This document shows, piece by piece, positions 8,162-17,487 of a DNA stretch of 64,000 bases (positions are counted from its first letter, which is position 1; each line of letters begins with the position of its first letter). The position numbers and the translations under genes were made by a program. The stretch comes from Pseudochelatococcus lubricantis (GTDB lineage Bacteria > Pseudomonadota > Alphaproteobacteria > Rhizobiales > Beijerinckiaceae). The notes below the pieces were generated by a model. That model made no database searches. It worked only from the letters and a program-made list of their open reading frames with translations, and had not been told where the DNA came from. Location: positions 496,001 to 560,000 of the forward strand of contig NZ_JBHLXC010000006.1 of NCBI RefSeq assembly GCF_042432495.1, read 5' to 3'.

Positions 8162-9604
8162 ATGAACGATACTCCGGAAACAACAGAAACAGCAGAGTCA
8201 CAGAGGTTCCGTTTCCCTACCGCTTTCACGATCCTCTTCGGGCTGATCATTCTGGTCGCGGCGCTGACGTGGATCATCCCGGCCGGGCAATACAACCGCG
8301 TCCTCAATCCCGCACTCAACCGCGAAGTACCCGTCGCGGGAACCTACGCGGAGACGGAGGCGAACCCGCAGGGCCTCTTTGACGTCATCATGGCGCCCAT
8401 CGGCGGGCTCTACAATCCCGCCACCAATCAGGCCAACGCCGTTGATGTGGCGGTCTTCGTGCTCATCCTCGGCGGCTTCATCGGCGTCGTCACCGCGACG
8501 GGGGCGATCAATTCCGGCATCGGCAGCGCCATGATCGCGCTCAAGGGGCGCGAGAAATGGCTGATCCCCGTCCTGATGGGGCTCTTCGCCTTCGGCGGCA
8601 CGACCTACGGCATGGCCGAAGAGACGCTCGCCTTCTACATGCTGCTGATCCCGATCATGATCGCGGCCCGTTTCGACGCCATAACGGCGGTGGCGGTCAT
8701 CCTGCTCGGCGCGGGTGTCGGCGTGCTGGGCTCGACGGTGAATGCCTTCGCCACCGTCATCGCGTCGGACGCCGCCGGCATTCCCTTCACCCAGGGCATC
8801 GTGCTGCGTTTCGTCATCCTCGGCCTGTGCTGGCTGGCCTGCGTGGTCTACGTGATGCGCTACGCGGCGCGCGTGCAGCGCGATCCCTCGAAGTCGCTGG
8901 TCTATGACATGAAGGCCTCGAACGAGGAATTCTTCCTCAGCGCGCACCGGGGCGAGCGGACCGACTTCACCGGCATGCACAAGCTCGTGCTGGCGATTTT
9001 CGGCATCACCTTCGTGGTCATGATCTGGGGTGTGCTGAAGGGCGGCTGGTGGATGGGCGAGATGAGCGGCCTGTTCCTCGCCTCGGCGATCCTGATCGGG
9101 CTGATCACCCGCCCCGGCGAGCAGAGCTTCGTCGAGTCCTTCGTCAATGGCTCGCGGGATTTGCTCGGCGTCGCGCTCATCATCGGCCTCGCCCGCGGCA
9201 TCGTCGTCGTCATGGATGCCGGCAAGATCACGGACACCATCCTGCATTGGGCGGAACTCTCGGTCGCCGGCCTCGGCAAGGTCGCCTTCATCAACGTCAT
9301 GTACTGGCTGCAGGTGCTGATGTCGTTCTTCGTGCCGTCCTCGTCTGGCCTCGCGGTGCTGTCGATGCCGATCATGGCGCCCGTGGCGGATTTCGCCGGC
9401 GTGGGGCGCGAGCTGGTGGTAACGGCCTACCAGTCGGCCAACGGCCTCGTGAACCTCATCAACCCCACCTTCGCGGTAGTGATGGGCGCGCTCGCCATCG
9501 GCCGCGTCCCCTACGAACGCTGGCTACGCTTCATGTGGCCGCTGCTGCTCATCCTCACCGTCATCATCACGGCATGCCTCAGCATCGCCGTCCTGCTCGC
9601 CTGA
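8162..9604 (+). CDS. YfcC-family membrane carrier (putative arginine/ornithine exchanger)
   Basis: This 480-residue integral membrane protein has about twelve helices. It belongs to the YfcC/C4-dicarboxylate anaerobic carrier-like family: typical features are IIPAGQYNR near the N-terminus, FGGTTYGMAEETLAFY, LARGIVVVMDAGKI and FFVPSSSGLAVLSMPIMAP. In arginine deiminase operons that lack arcD, such carriers are taken to exchange arginine for ornithine or to import arginine. It is the first gene of arc, 11 bp before arcA. I chose the ATG at 8162 (MNDTPETTE) over one 63 bp upstream since the shorter protein begins like family members; the ribosome site is weak either way. Confidence 0.8.
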   Translation: MNDTPETTETAESQRFRFPTAFTILFGLIILVAALTWIIPAGQYNRVLNPALNREVPVAGTYAETEANPQGLFDVIMAPIGGLYNPATNQANAVDVAVFVLILGGFIGVVTATGAINSGIGSAMIALKGREKWLIPVLMGLFAFGGTTYGMAEETLAFYMLLIPIMIAARFDAITAVAVILLGAGVGVLGSTVNAFATVIASDAAGIPFTQGIVLRFVILGLCWLACVVYVMRYAARVQRDPSKSLVYDMKASNEEFFLSAHRGERTDFTGMHKLVLAIFGITFVVMIWGVLKGGWWMGEMSGLFLASAILIGLITRPGEQSFVESFVNGSRDLLGVALIIGLARGIVVVMDAGKITDTILHWAELSVAGLGKVAFINVMYWLQVLMSFFVPSSSGLAVLSMPIMAPVADFAGVGRELVVTAYQSANGLVNLINPTFAVVMGALAIGRVPYERWLRFMWPLLLILTVIITACLSIAVLLA

Positions 9605-9615
9605 AGGAGAATGCC

Positions 9616-10842
9616 ATGACCATCACTTACGGCGTCCACTCGGAGGTCGGCAAGCTGCGCCGGGTCCTCGTCCACAGGCCCGGAAACGCCCTTGCCCGGC
9701 TCACGCCCACGAACTGCCACGAGCTGCTTTTCGACGATGTCATCTGGGTCAAGCAGGCCCGCGTCGAGCATCTCACCTTCGTCGATGCCATGCGCCACCG
9801 GGGCGTGGAAGTCGTGTTCCTGCGCGAGCTGCTGGTGGAGACGCTGCAGGACCCGGAAGCGCGCCGATGGCTGCTCGACCGGCGGGTGAACGAGGACACC
9901 GTCGGCGTCGGCCTCGCGGACGACCTGAAGGCCTATCTCACCGCGCTCGATGCCGACGCGCTCTCGCTGATCCTCATGGGCGGCATGAACCGCGCGGAAC
10001 TGCCCGTCGACGCCCGGGGCCTGCTCGCGCCCACCCTGCGGCCGGAGGACTTCGTTCTGCCGCCGCTGCCCAACCATCTCTTCACCCGCGACACCACGTG
10101 CTGGATCTACGGCGGCGTGACGCTCAACCCGATGCACTGGAACGCGCGCAAGCTCGAAACCATCAATGTCGCCGCCGTCTACCGCTTCCATCCGGATTTC
10201 CGCGACGCGGGCTTCCCGATCTGGTGGGGCGATCCGGACAACGACCACGGTCTCGCGACGCTTGAGGGGGGCGATGTGATGCCGGTCGGTAACGGCGTCG
10301 TCCTGGTCGGCATGGGCGAGCGCAGCACGCCGCAGGCCGTCAGCCAGCTCGCGCGGGCGCTGTTCGCGCAGGGCGGCGCGGAGCGCGTCATCGCCTGCAA
10401 GCTGCCGGTGGAACGCTCCTCCATGCACCTCGACACGGTCTTCAGCTTCTGCGACCGCGATCTCGTGACGGTTTTCGCCGAGGTCGCCGCGAAGATCGAG
10501 CCCTATTCCATTCGCCCCGGCGAGAAGGAATGGCAGATCGATGTGCGCAAGGAGGAGCGGCCGCTGACCGAGGTGGCGGCGGAGGCGCTGGGCCTGAAGG
10601 CGCTGCGCGTGGTCGAGACCGGCGGCGACACCTATGTCGCCGAGCGCGAGCAATGGGACGACGGCAATAACGTGCTGGCGATCGAGCCGGGAGTCGTCAT
10701 CGCCTACGACCGCAACACCTATACGAACACGCAGCTTCGCAAGGCCGGCATCGAGGTCATCACCGTGCCTGGCTCGGAACTGGGCCGCGGCCGGGGCGGC
10801 GGCCATTGCATGACGTGCCCGCTGATCCGCGACCCTGTGTAG
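9616..10842 (+). CDS. arcA: Arginine deiminase
   Basis: A 408-residue enzyme that hydrolyses arginine to citrulline and ammonia, the first step of the arginine deiminase pathway. All active-site motifs are present in order: LFDDVIWV, LPNHLFTRDTTCWI, the Asp in LEGGDVMPVG, the His in SSMHLDTVFSF, ETGGD, and the catalytic cysteine in GGGHCMTCPLIRD at the end. AAGGAGA stands 6 bp upstream of the start. It follows the carrier gene by 11 bp and is followed after 180 bp by arcB. The order carrier-arcA-arcB-arcC gives ATP from arginine, usually under low oxygen or energy stress. Confidence 0.97.
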   Translation: MTITYGVHSEVGKLRRVLVHRPGNALARLTPTNCHELLFDDVIWVKQARVEHLTFVDAMRHRGVEVVFLRELLVETLQDPEARRWLLDRRVNEDTVGVGLADDLKAYLTALDADALSLILMGGMNRAELPVDARGLLAPTLRPEDFVLPPLPNHLFTRDTTCWIYGGVTLNPMHWNARKLETINVAAVYRFHPDFRDAGFPIWWGDPDNDHGLATLEGGDVMPVGNGVVLVGMGERSTPQAVSQLARALFAQGGAERVIACKLPVERSSMHLDTVFSFCDRDLVTVFAEVAAKIEPYSIRPGEKEWQIDVRKEERPLTEVAAEALGLKALRVVETGGDTYVAEREQWDDGNNVLAIEPGVVIAYDRNTYTNTQLRKAGIEVITVPGSELGRGRGGGHCMTCPLIRDPV

Positions 10843-11022
10843 GGCATGGAGACTTTTGGGTGACGCTGGCCTGCAAACGGCGGGTTTCGGCGCTTCCGGC
10901 ACTGATCGACATCTAGTCCGTTCCGCTCCGGTTATCGAAACCCGTCATTTTCGGCCAGGCCGAACCCGTATCTCGACACACCCAGAACCCTCTTTGCTTG
11001 AAAACGCCTTGGGAGATGTAAG

Positions 11023-12024
11023 ATGCCCGTCAATCTGAAAGGCCGCAGCTTCCTCAAGCTGCTCGACTTCACGCCCGACGAAATCCGCTTCCTGTTGCGG
11101 CTCGCGGCCTCGCTCAAGCAGGCCAAATACGGCGGCTACGAGCAGCAGCAGCTCAAGGGCAAGAACATCGCGTTGATCTTCGAGAAGGACTCGACGCGCA
11201 CCCGCACCGGTTTCGAGATCGCCGCCTACGATCAGGGCGCGCACGTTACCTATCTGGGGCCCTCCGGCACCCAGATCGGGAAGAAGGAGTCGATGAAGGA
11301 CACGGCCCGCGTGCTGGGCCGCCTTTACGATGCGATCGAGTATCGCGGGTTCGGGCAGGAGCAGGCCGAGACACTCGCCGCCTATTCCGGCGTGCCGGTC
11401 TACAACGGCCTCACGGACGAATTCCACCCGACCCAGATCCTCGCCGATTTCCTGACCATGCGCGAGTTCACGCGCAAACACCTGTCGCAGACGGCTTTCT
11501 GCTTCCTGGGCGATGCCGGCAACAACATGGGCAATTCGCTGCTCACCGGCGCGGCGCTGATCGGCATGGATGTCCGCCTCGCTGCGCCGAAAGCGTGCTG
11601 GCCGGATGAGGAACTCGTCAAGCAGTGCCGGATGATCGCCCGGACCACCGGCGCGACGATCACCATTACCGAGGATCCGGTGGAAGCCGCCAAAGGCAGC
11701 GACTTCGTCTACACCGACGTCTGGGTGTCGATGGGCGAGCCGGATTCCGTCTGGGCGGAGCGCATCAAGCTGCTGACGCCTTACCGGGTCACCGCCGAGG
11801 TCATGGCCGCGACGGGCAACCCCCATGCCAAGTTCATGCACTGCCTGCCGTCCTTCCACAACCGCGAGACGGAGATCGGCGAGAAGATATTCCAGCAATA
11901 CGGCATCGAAAGCATGGAGGTGGCGGAGGAGGTGTTCGAGTCCAAGGCCTCCGTGGTCTTCGATCAGGCGGAGAACCGCATGCACACCATCAAGGCCGTG
12001 CTCGTTTCCACGCTGGGGTCGTGA
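11023..12024 (+). CDS. arcB: Ornithine carbamoyltransferase, catabolic (ArcB)
   Basis: The 333-residue enzyme converts citrulline and phosphate to ornithine and carbamoyl phosphate in this setting. The carbamoyl-phosphate loop STRTRTGFE, the HPTQ segment (EFHPTQILADFLTM) and the ornithine-binding HCLPSF are intact, and the length is that of the long catabolic/OTCase-I class. Its stop is 1 bp before the arcC start, so the two are translationally linked. The 180 bp before it has no recognisable gene. An anabolic argF role is possible chemically, but the position between arcA and arcC speaks for the catabolic one. Confidence 0.95.
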   Translation: MPVNLKGRSFLKLLDFTPDEIRFLLRLAASLKQAKYGGYEQQQLKGKNIALIFEKDSTRTRTGFEIAAYDQGAHVTYLGPSGTQIGKKESMKDTARVLGRLYDAIEYRGFGQEQAETLAAYSGVPVYNGLTDEFHPTQILADFLTMREFTRKHLSQTAFCFLGDAGNNMGNSLLTGAALIGMDVRLAAPKACWPDEELVKQCRMIARTTGATITITEDPVEAAKGSDFVYTDVWVSMGEPDSVWAERIKLLTPYRVTAEVMAATGNPHAKFMHCLPSFHNRETEIGEKIFQQYGIESMEVAEEVFESKASVVFDQAENRMHTIKAVLVSTLGS

Positions 12025-12025
12025 G

Positions 12026-12943
12026 ATGCGCGTCGTCGTCGCCCTTGGAGGGAACGCGCTGCTGAGACGCGGCGAGCCGATGACGGCGGAGGTGCAGCGC
12101 GCCAATGTCCGCAAGGCCGCGGCCGCGCTGGCGGACCTCGCGCGCGATCACACCGTCGTCGTGGCCCACGGCAACGGGCCGCAAGTCGGCCTGCTCGCGC
12201 TGCAGGCGGCTGCATACAAGGACGTAGCGCCCTACCCCCTTGACATCCTCGGCGCCGAGAGCGTGGGCATGATCGGCTATCTGGTCGAGCAGGAGCTGGC
12301 CAACGCGCTGCCCGCTGACACCAGGCTCGCCACGTTGCTGACCCAGATCGAGGTGGAGCGGGACGATCCCGCCTTTGCGCGGCCGCAGAAGCCGATCGGT
12401 CCCGTCTACGACGATGCGGAAGCCGCGCGGGCGCGTTCCGCGCATGGCTGGCCGATGGTGGAGGAAGCGAAGGGGCGCTGGCGGCGCGTGGTACCCTCCC
12501 CCTTGCCGAAGCGCATCACGCAGATCGGCGCGATCCGCCTGCTGGTCGACGCGGGCGTCATCGTCGTCTGCGCGGGCGGCGGCGGCATTCCCGTCATCCG
12601 CAACCAGGACGGCGAACTCGAAGGCATCGAGGCCGTCATCGACAAGGACCGCGCCGCCGGCCTGCTCGCCGGCCAGCTCGACGCCGACGCATTCCTGATG
12701 CTGACCGACGTCGAGGCCGTCTATGAGGGCTGGGGTACGCCCGGCCAGCGCGCGATCCGCGAGGCGACGCCCGCTATGCTTTCCGCACTTTCCTTCCAGG
12801 CCGGCTCGATGGGGCCGAAGGTCGAGGCCGCATGCGCCTTCGCCGCCACCCGCGGGCGCGTGGCGGGGATCGGCCGGCTGGAAGACGCGCGCGCGATACT
12901 TGAGGGCGAAGCCGGAACGCGCGTCCGGAAGATGGAGCCGTAG
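12026..12943 (+). CDS. arcC: Carbamate kinase
   Basis: A 305-residue amino-acid-kinase-fold enzyme that makes ATP from carbamoyl phosphate and ADP, the energy-yielding last step of the pathway. Motifs: VVALGGNALLRRG at the N-terminus, VAHGNGPQVG, VVCAGGGGIPV and IDKDRAAGLLA, and MGPKVEAACAF near the end. The ATG at 12026 starts after the single base that follows the arcB stop. It is the last arc gene; no U-rich terminator hairpin was seen behind it, only a short tandem repeat. Confidence 0.95.
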   Translation: MRVVVALGGNALLRRGEPMTAEVQRANVRKAAAALADLARDHTVVVAHGNGPQVGLLALQAAAYKDVAPYPLDILGAESVGMIGYLVEQELANALPADTRLATLLTQIEVERDDPAFARPQKPIGPVYDDAEAARARSAHGWPMVEEAKGRWRRVVPSPLPKRITQIGAIRLLVDAGVIVVCAGGGGIPVIRNQDGELEGIEAVIDKDRAAGLLAGQLDADAFLMLTDVEAVYEGWGTPGQRAIREATPAMLSALSFQAGSMGPKVEAACAFAATRGRVAGIGRLEDARAILEGEAGTRVRKMEP

Positions 12944-12978
12944 CGCGCCGCCCGGCGGATCGGCCGGACGAGGCGTTC

Positions 12979-13014
12979 GGCAAGGATTATGGCAAGGATT
13001 ATGGCAAGGGTTAT
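12979..13014 (+). repeat. Three tandem 12-bp units
   Basis: GGCAAGGATTAT occurs twice exactly and once as GGCAAGGGTTAT in the 86 bp convergent gap between arcC and the binding-protein gene. In one frame it would read G-K-D-Y repeats. It may be a remnant of a low-complexity coding tail or simple slippage. Confidence 0.75.
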
Positions 13015-13029
13015 GGCGATGGTGCGGAC

Positions 13030-14142
13030 TCAGGTTCCGGCATCGAGACGCTGGATGAGGTCGAGCATCACGGGCGCTCCCGGCAAAGGCAGGGTGGCGC
13101 TGACCTCGGGAATGAGAAGCTCGGCGAGCCCGGGCGGGGCCGAGGCGGTCTGCTCGCCGAGGGGGCCACGGAAACCGTGGTTCGTCCAGGCGATGGCCTG
13201 AAGCTCGGGCGTGAGCAGCGCGTCTATCAGCGCCGTCGCCTCACCGGTGAGGGCGAGCAGCGGATGCGAGGAATAGACGGTCGGGCGCGGGTAGATGAGG
13301 AGCGGCCTTGCCCCCTTGCCCGCCTGGATGCGCTCCCACCGCGTCCGGTCGGCCTGCGCCCATTCCACGAGCTGGTTCTCGTAGCCGACGATCATCGGTT
13401 CGCTGCCGGGACCGCCGGCGATGTACTGGTCGAAGAGCTTTCCCGAACTCGGCGACTTGAAGCCCATCTGCTCGAAGACGGTCCTGACGGTCGCGAAATG
13501 CTTGTCGAGATCGCCTGCGTCGGGCACCGAGCCCGTCAGCGCGCTGAGCATGAGGCCCGCGAACATGAAGCCCGAGTTCGACCGGTTCGGATCCGTCGAG
13601 GAAATGCGGATCGCGCCATAGAGGGACGGCACGCCGACATCCTGCCAGCGGGAGCGGGAGGCGATGGCCCCGATCAGCCGGCCCGTGTCGACCTCGTAAT
13701 GCCCGTCCGCCGTGCGCGTGACGAGCCCCGCGCCGACGAGGCCCTCGACGACGCCGCTCCAGGAATAGATCACGATCGGCGTGTTGAGGATCGTCTGGTC
13801 CCTCACGATGGACAGGCCGCTCATCTTCGCCATTTCCGTCATCACCGACGACGACGGCCACAGGAAATCCGGCCGCTGGTCGATGAGGGAGCGCTGCCGC
13901 ACCATCTCGACCGAGCCCGCGATGGTGCTGTGCAGAACGATGCCGTGCCGCCTGAGCAGATCGACGACCTGCGGGTTGGCGAGATACGGCTGCTTCTCGC
14001 CGCCGACGAAGCCCCTGAGTTCGGTGGCGTTGCCCGTGAGTCCGCGCAGGAGCGGGTTGTCCCGCAGCGCCACATAGGCGCCGGTTCCGACGATTCCGGC
14101 GCCGATCAGGGCGCCCCCGAGAGCGCGACGCGATAGTGTCAT
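13030..14142 (-). CDS. Exported substrate-binding-like protein of the TelA/XpaC operon
   Basis: This 370-residue protein resembles bacterial solute-binding proteins (type 2 periplasmic fold) but has no transporter genes beside it. The N-terminus (LSRRALGGALIGAGIVGTGA) is a twin-arginine-like signal or signal anchor. Recognisable segments include RPDFLWPSSSVMTEMA, VIYSWSGVVEGLV, a ligand-cleft-like IRISSTDPNRSNSGFMF, and MIVGYENQLVEWA. The serine-rich SSTDPNRSNSG resembles the anion-binding loops of molybdate/phosphate-type binders. Its start overlaps the XpaC-like stop by 4 bp (ATGA), so it is the last gene of a four-gene operon. A periplasmic sensor or accessory of that system is inferred; ligand unknown. 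Confidence 0.65.
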   Translation of the reverse strand: MTLSRRALGGALIGAGIVGTGAYVALRDNPLLRGLTGNATELRGFVGGEKQPYLANPQVVDLLRRHGIVLHSTIAGSVEMVRQRSLIDQRPDFLWPSSSVMTEMAKMSGLSIVRDQTILNTPIVIYSWSGVVEGLVGAGLVTRTADGHYEVDTGRLIGAIASRSRWQDVGVPSLYGAIRISSTDPNRSNSGFMFAGLMLSALTGSVPDAGDLDKHFATVRTVFEQMGFKSPSSGKLFDQYIAGGPGSEPMIVGYENQLVEWAQADRTRWERIQAGKGARPLLIYPRPTVYSSHPLLALTGEATALIDALLTPELQAIAWTNHGFRGPLGEQTASAPPGLAELLIPEVSATLPLPGAPVMLDLIQRLDAGT

Positions 14143-14759
14143 TCCTTGATGTCCTGCTTGAGTGAGGCATCTATCAGGCGAAGCTGCACGTCCAGCGTCG
14201 ACAGCTCGCTTTCCACGAGCGTGCCCGCGTACTGGTCGAAGACCCTGTCAAGCCTGTCCACGACGCCCGACAGTTCGTTCAGCCGGTCGGGGTCCGGCCG
14301 CTCCTGCCCGTGGACCATGAGGTATCCCTCCGCGATGCGCACGGTCTGCGGCAGATAGTAGCTGACGAAGCGCCCCACGGACGGCGCCTTCCCCGGGCTT
14401 TTCTCGATCAGCGACAGGATCCGCGCACCCGTTTCGGCGAGATGGGAGAGCCGCGCCCTCATGTCGTTGCCGGGCATGTCCCGCGCCAGCACGCGCAGCC
14501 TGCGCACATGCGCGTCCCCCTCCTTGATCAGGTCGGCGGCGAATTCGAGCTGCCCCTTGCTCACGCCCTTGAAGGACAGGCCCTCGAACAGCCGCCTCGG
14601 CGAAAGCAGCAGCGAGACGCCGAGGAAGAGCAGCGCAGCTATGACCGACGACACGATCAGCGGCACGCCCGCGGCGAGCGTGAGAACGGGCACGCTCAGT
14701 GCGCCGACGATGCCTCCCACGACCCATCGCCAGTCGTTCGGGGAAGGTGCGGCCATCAA
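14139..14759 (-). CDS. XpaC-like membrane protein
   Basis: The 206-residue protein has two N-terminal membrane helices (WVVGGIVGALSVPVLTLAAG and LIVSSVIAALLFLGVSLLL), then an amphipathic, helical cytosolic region. The segment VGRFVSYYLPQTVRIAEGY matches the YYLPTTLKLL-type signature I know from XpaC (annotated, misleadingly, for bromo-chloro-indolyl phosphate hydrolysis in Bacillus). In Bacillus subtilis xpaC sits next to the TelA homologue yaaN, and here a TelA-like gene is in the same operon, which strengthens the call. Both ends overlap neighbours by 4 bp. Molecular function is not established in the family. Confidence 0.7.
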   Translation of the reverse strand: MMAAPSPNDWRWVVGGIVGALSVPVLTLAAGVPLIVSSVIAALLFLGVSLLLSPRRLFEGLSFKGVSKGQLEFAADLIKEGDAHVRRLRVLARDMPGNDMRARLSHLAETGARILSLIEKSPGKAPSVGRFVSYYLPQTVRIAEGYLMVHGQERPDPDRLNELSGVVDRLDRVFDQYAGTLVESELSTLDVQLRLIDASLKQDIKE

Positions 14760-16321
14760 TTATACCCCCGCATCGACCGGAAGGCGTCGATCAGGTCTCG
14801 CCGCCCGTCGAAGACGCGGCCGCCGGTCTCGTCGGCGAGTTCCTTGAGCTGCTGCTCGTTCGCATCGGCGAAGGTGATCCCGAACACCGGCGGCTTCGTG
14901 CTGGCGTCCCACGCCCGCCGGAAGGCCTGGGCACCGCCCTGGCTTTTCCCGTCGGACATGATCACGATGGCCGGCAGGTATTCCTCGTTCCTGTTGAGAT
15001 CGTCGATGCGCTGCAACGCCCGGGTGGCGCAGGCGTAGATGTCCGTTCCGCCACCCGCGACCTGCGTGTTGACGGCGGTGAGCATGGCGCCCTGCTCGGC
15101 CTCCGCGCCCGTCGACTGGTATTCGGCGCGCGGCGAGCCGTCGAACGGAATGATGACGATGCGGTCCTGCGGCGACCACTGCACGAGATGCCGTTTCGTC
15201 TGCTCCGGCGTCAGCAGGAAGCTCATGGCCTCGCGCAGTTGCTGCTCCCCGTCGCCCTGCATCGAGCCCGAGTAGTCGAGGCACATGACCGTGATCGACG
15301 GCCGGCGCAACGCGCCCTGGTAAAGGTCGAGCGCCTGCCTGATGACGCCGGGCTCGGGCATCCGGATCGTCGAGATCAGCTTTTCCGGATTGAAGTTCCA
15401 CTCCGGCTCCGCCCGCGGCGTGGCGGTGGAGGCTGAGCCGAACGGAAGCCTGCGCCCCGATTCCGCGATGCGTTTCTGAACTTCCGGCGAGGTCAGGTGC
15501 GCCTGGAGCTTCAGGAAGAACGCCTCCGTCTCCTGCCCCCCCTTCCGGTCGACGAAGCCGAGCGGCGAGTCCGCGACGGCGACGCCTTCCGTCGGGTAGA
15601 TCGCGTAGAGCAGTTCCTTGCCCTCGGTCCGGAGCTGGTTGTTGACGTCGCGGATGGTGACCTCGTAATTCCACATGCCGTCGTAGCGGACACCCTGCCG
15701 CGCGGAGGCGAGATAGAGATCGGCGAGCCATCCCGACGAGCCGGCGGAGCGCCGGATGCCCCGCAGCAGTGTCCTCACCGTCTCCGTGACGGCAGGGTCG
15801 TCGAGGTCCTGCCGCCTGATCGTGTCGCCGTGGCTGACGGCGGCGGAGAGCATGGCGAGGTAGGCGCTAGCCCCGGAGTTGGACTGTGTGGCGGACGTCA
15901 TCAGATAGCCGAGCTTGCCGTTCCTGATGGCGGCGACGATGTCGGCCATCGAGACATCCCGGCCGATCCAGCCGAGATCGCGCGCGAGGGATTCGCGCAC
16001 GCCGAGGACGACCGGGTTCTGGGCGATGGAGGCCAGATGGCGGACCTTGCGCTCCTGATCGAATATGCTGATCCAGATGCTGGCCGCCGGCCATACCGCG
16101 TCATATTTCGGTTCCGCATCCGCGAGCGAAAGGCCGATGTCGAGCGACCCCAGATATGTGACGGAGCAGGCATGCCCCTGCTTCGTGCAGAACTCCTGAA
16201 CGATGGGTTCGAGATCCCGGTTTTCCGAACCGGCGACGACGGCGAACGTTTCCGGCGGGGTGCTGTCCGAACATGCAGCCAGCGCCAGCAGGCACAGGAA
16301 AGCCGCGATAAATTTGCGCAT
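14756..16321 (-). CDS. Lipoprotein with substrate-binding domain fused to a von Willebrand A domain
   Basis: A 521-residue protein with a lipoprotein signal (LLALAACSDS, lipid on Cys17). Residues 25-310 are a solute-binding-protein-like domain (VVAGSENRDLEPIVQEF, TSATQSNSGASAYLAML, LLYAIYPTEGVAVADSPLGF). Residues 335-521 form a VWA domain with an intact metal-ion-dependent adhesion site: DYSGSM, GGGTDIYA and MSDGKS. VWA domains of this kind bind protein partners through a metal ion, so a periplasmic scaffold or sensor is likely. It follows the TelA-like gene by 10 bp and overlaps the XpaC-like gene by 4 bp. The fusion of a binding domain with VWA is the most distinctive feature of the operon. 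Confidence 0.75.
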   Translation of the reverse strand: MRKFIAAFLCLLALAACSDSTPPETFAVVAGSENRDLEPIVQEFCTKQGHACSVTYLGSLDIGLSLADAEPKYDAVWPAASIWISIFDQERKVRHLASIAQNPVVLGVRESLARDLGWIGRDVSMADIVAAIRNGKLGYLMTSATQSNSGASAYLAMLSAAVSHGDTIRRQDLDDPAVTETVRTLLRGIRRSAGSSGWLADLYLASARQGVRYDGMWNYEVTIRDVNNQLRTEGKELLYAIYPTEGVAVADSPLGFVDRKGGQETEAFFLKLQAHLTSPEVQKRIAESGRRLPFGSASTATPRAEPEWNFNPEKLISTIRMPEPGVIRQALDLYQGALRRPSITVMCLDYSGSMQGDGEQQLREAMSFLLTPEQTKRHLVQWSPQDRIVIIPFDGSPRAEYQSTGAEAEQGAMLTAVNTQVAGGGTDIYACATRALQRIDDLNRNEEYLPAIVIMSDGKSQGGAQAFRRAWDASTKPPVFGITFADANEQQLKELADETGGRVFDGRRDLIDAFRSMRGYN

Positions 16322-16331
16322 GGCCGTTTCC

Positions 16332-17393
16332 TCAGGCTGACGTGAGAGCCTTCTTCAGGTCGTCCGTCATGTGCTCAAGCTGTTTTTCCGCCTCGGCGCG
16401 CTGCTGCCGCCCGTCCTGCTGTATCCTGATGACCGACTGGATGGTGTCGACGAGATCCTGATTGGCCTTCTGGAGCGCGTCGATGCTGACGATGCCCTTC
16501 TGGGACTGTTTCTCGATGGCGATGGCCTGATCCTTCATCATCTCGGCGGCCTGCTGGATCATGGTGTTGGTCGCGTCGGTGACGGCCTCCTGCAGTTCCA
16601 GGGCTTTGCGCTGGCGGTGGAGGCCGAGCAGGATGACCATCTTCTGCTTCCACGCCGGCACGGTCAGCGTCGTCGTCGCCTGCAGGTTTTCGATCAGCGT
16701 CTGGTCGCCGGACTGGATGATGCGGATCTGCGGCAGCTGCTGCAGCGCGATCTGGCGCGCCTGCTGCAGATAATAGACGCGCTTCTCCAGCCGGTCGAGG
16801 GCCTGCAGCGCGTCCCGGTATCGCTGCGCCGCGATGGCATCGCCCGAGTCCGTCGCCTCCTGCTGCAATCCCGGCAGGGTGGACGCCCTGTAGCTCTCGG
16901 CGAACGACTTGCCCGCCTCGATATGAGCTTCAAGGCCGCGCAGAGACGTCAGCGTGCGCTCGTAGAGGTCGTCGAACAGGGCAATGTCCTGCGTGAGCAC
17001 GTCCTTGTGCTTGTCGAGCTGCAGGCCGATACGGTCGATCTGGCTGGCGACGTCCTGAAAGCGGATAGAGAATTTCTCGATCTCCCGCTCGGCGGAGCTG
17101 AAGAGGCGCGACAGGAAGCCCCTCTGGTTGATGGAGGAAGGATCGAGATCCTTCGACTTAAGCAGGATTTCACTAAGCAGCGTGCCCGCCTCCCCGATGT
17201 CCTTGGACTGGATCTGGGAGAGAATGTTGTCGACGTAGCGGGTGACGTCGCGCTGGGCGCCATCGCCGTAAGTGGCGACGGCCGCACGATCGCCGATGTC
17301 GATCGAGGCCGCGATGCGGGCCACCTCGGCCGGATCGGTCGCGAGAACGGGAAGCCCCTCCGTCCGGGTCTGGGAACTGCTGGATAGCGACAT
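16332..17393 (-). CDS. TelA/KlaA-family (toxic anion resistance, YaaN-like) protein
   Basis: This 353-residue cytosolic, mostly helical protein belongs to the TelA family: ILSQIQSKDIGEAGTLL near the start, RGFLSRLFSSAEREIEKF, then coiled-coil stretches, and the conserved TVPAWKQKMVILLGLHRQRK towards the end with repeated Gln-rich helices. TelA proteins are linked with tellurite and other toxic-anion or envelope stress, but their biochemistry is unknown. I place the start at the ATG at 17393 (MSLSSSSQT, with CAGGA upstream) rather than 75 bp upstream, as family members begin shortly before the first conserved helix. First gene of the operon; its promoter should lie in 17394-17487. Confidence 0.85.
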   Translation of the reverse strand: MSLSSSSQTRTEGLPVLATDPAEVARIAASIDIGDRAAVATYGDGAQRDVTRYVDNILSQIQSKDIGEAGTLLSEILLKSKDLDPSSINQRGFLSRLFSSAEREIEKFSIRFQDVASQIDRIGLQLDKHKDVLTQDIALFDDLYERTLTSLRGLEAHIEAGKSFAESYRASTLPGLQQEATDSGDAIAAQRYRDALQALDRLEKRVYYLQQARQIALQQLPQIRIIQSGDQTLIENLQATTTLTVPAWKQKMVILLGLHRQRKALELQEAVTDATNTMIQQAAEMMKDQAIAIEKQSQKGIVSIDALQKANQDLVDTIQSVIRIQQDGRQQRAEAEKQLEHMTDDLKKALTSA

Positions 17394-17487
17394 GACACAA
17401 ATCCTGTCTGATGAGCGGGGAACCGGCCGCTCTCGTTGTGACCGGTTAATGTGACAGTTTTGTTGCAAGTCCCATTTTGCGGCATCA

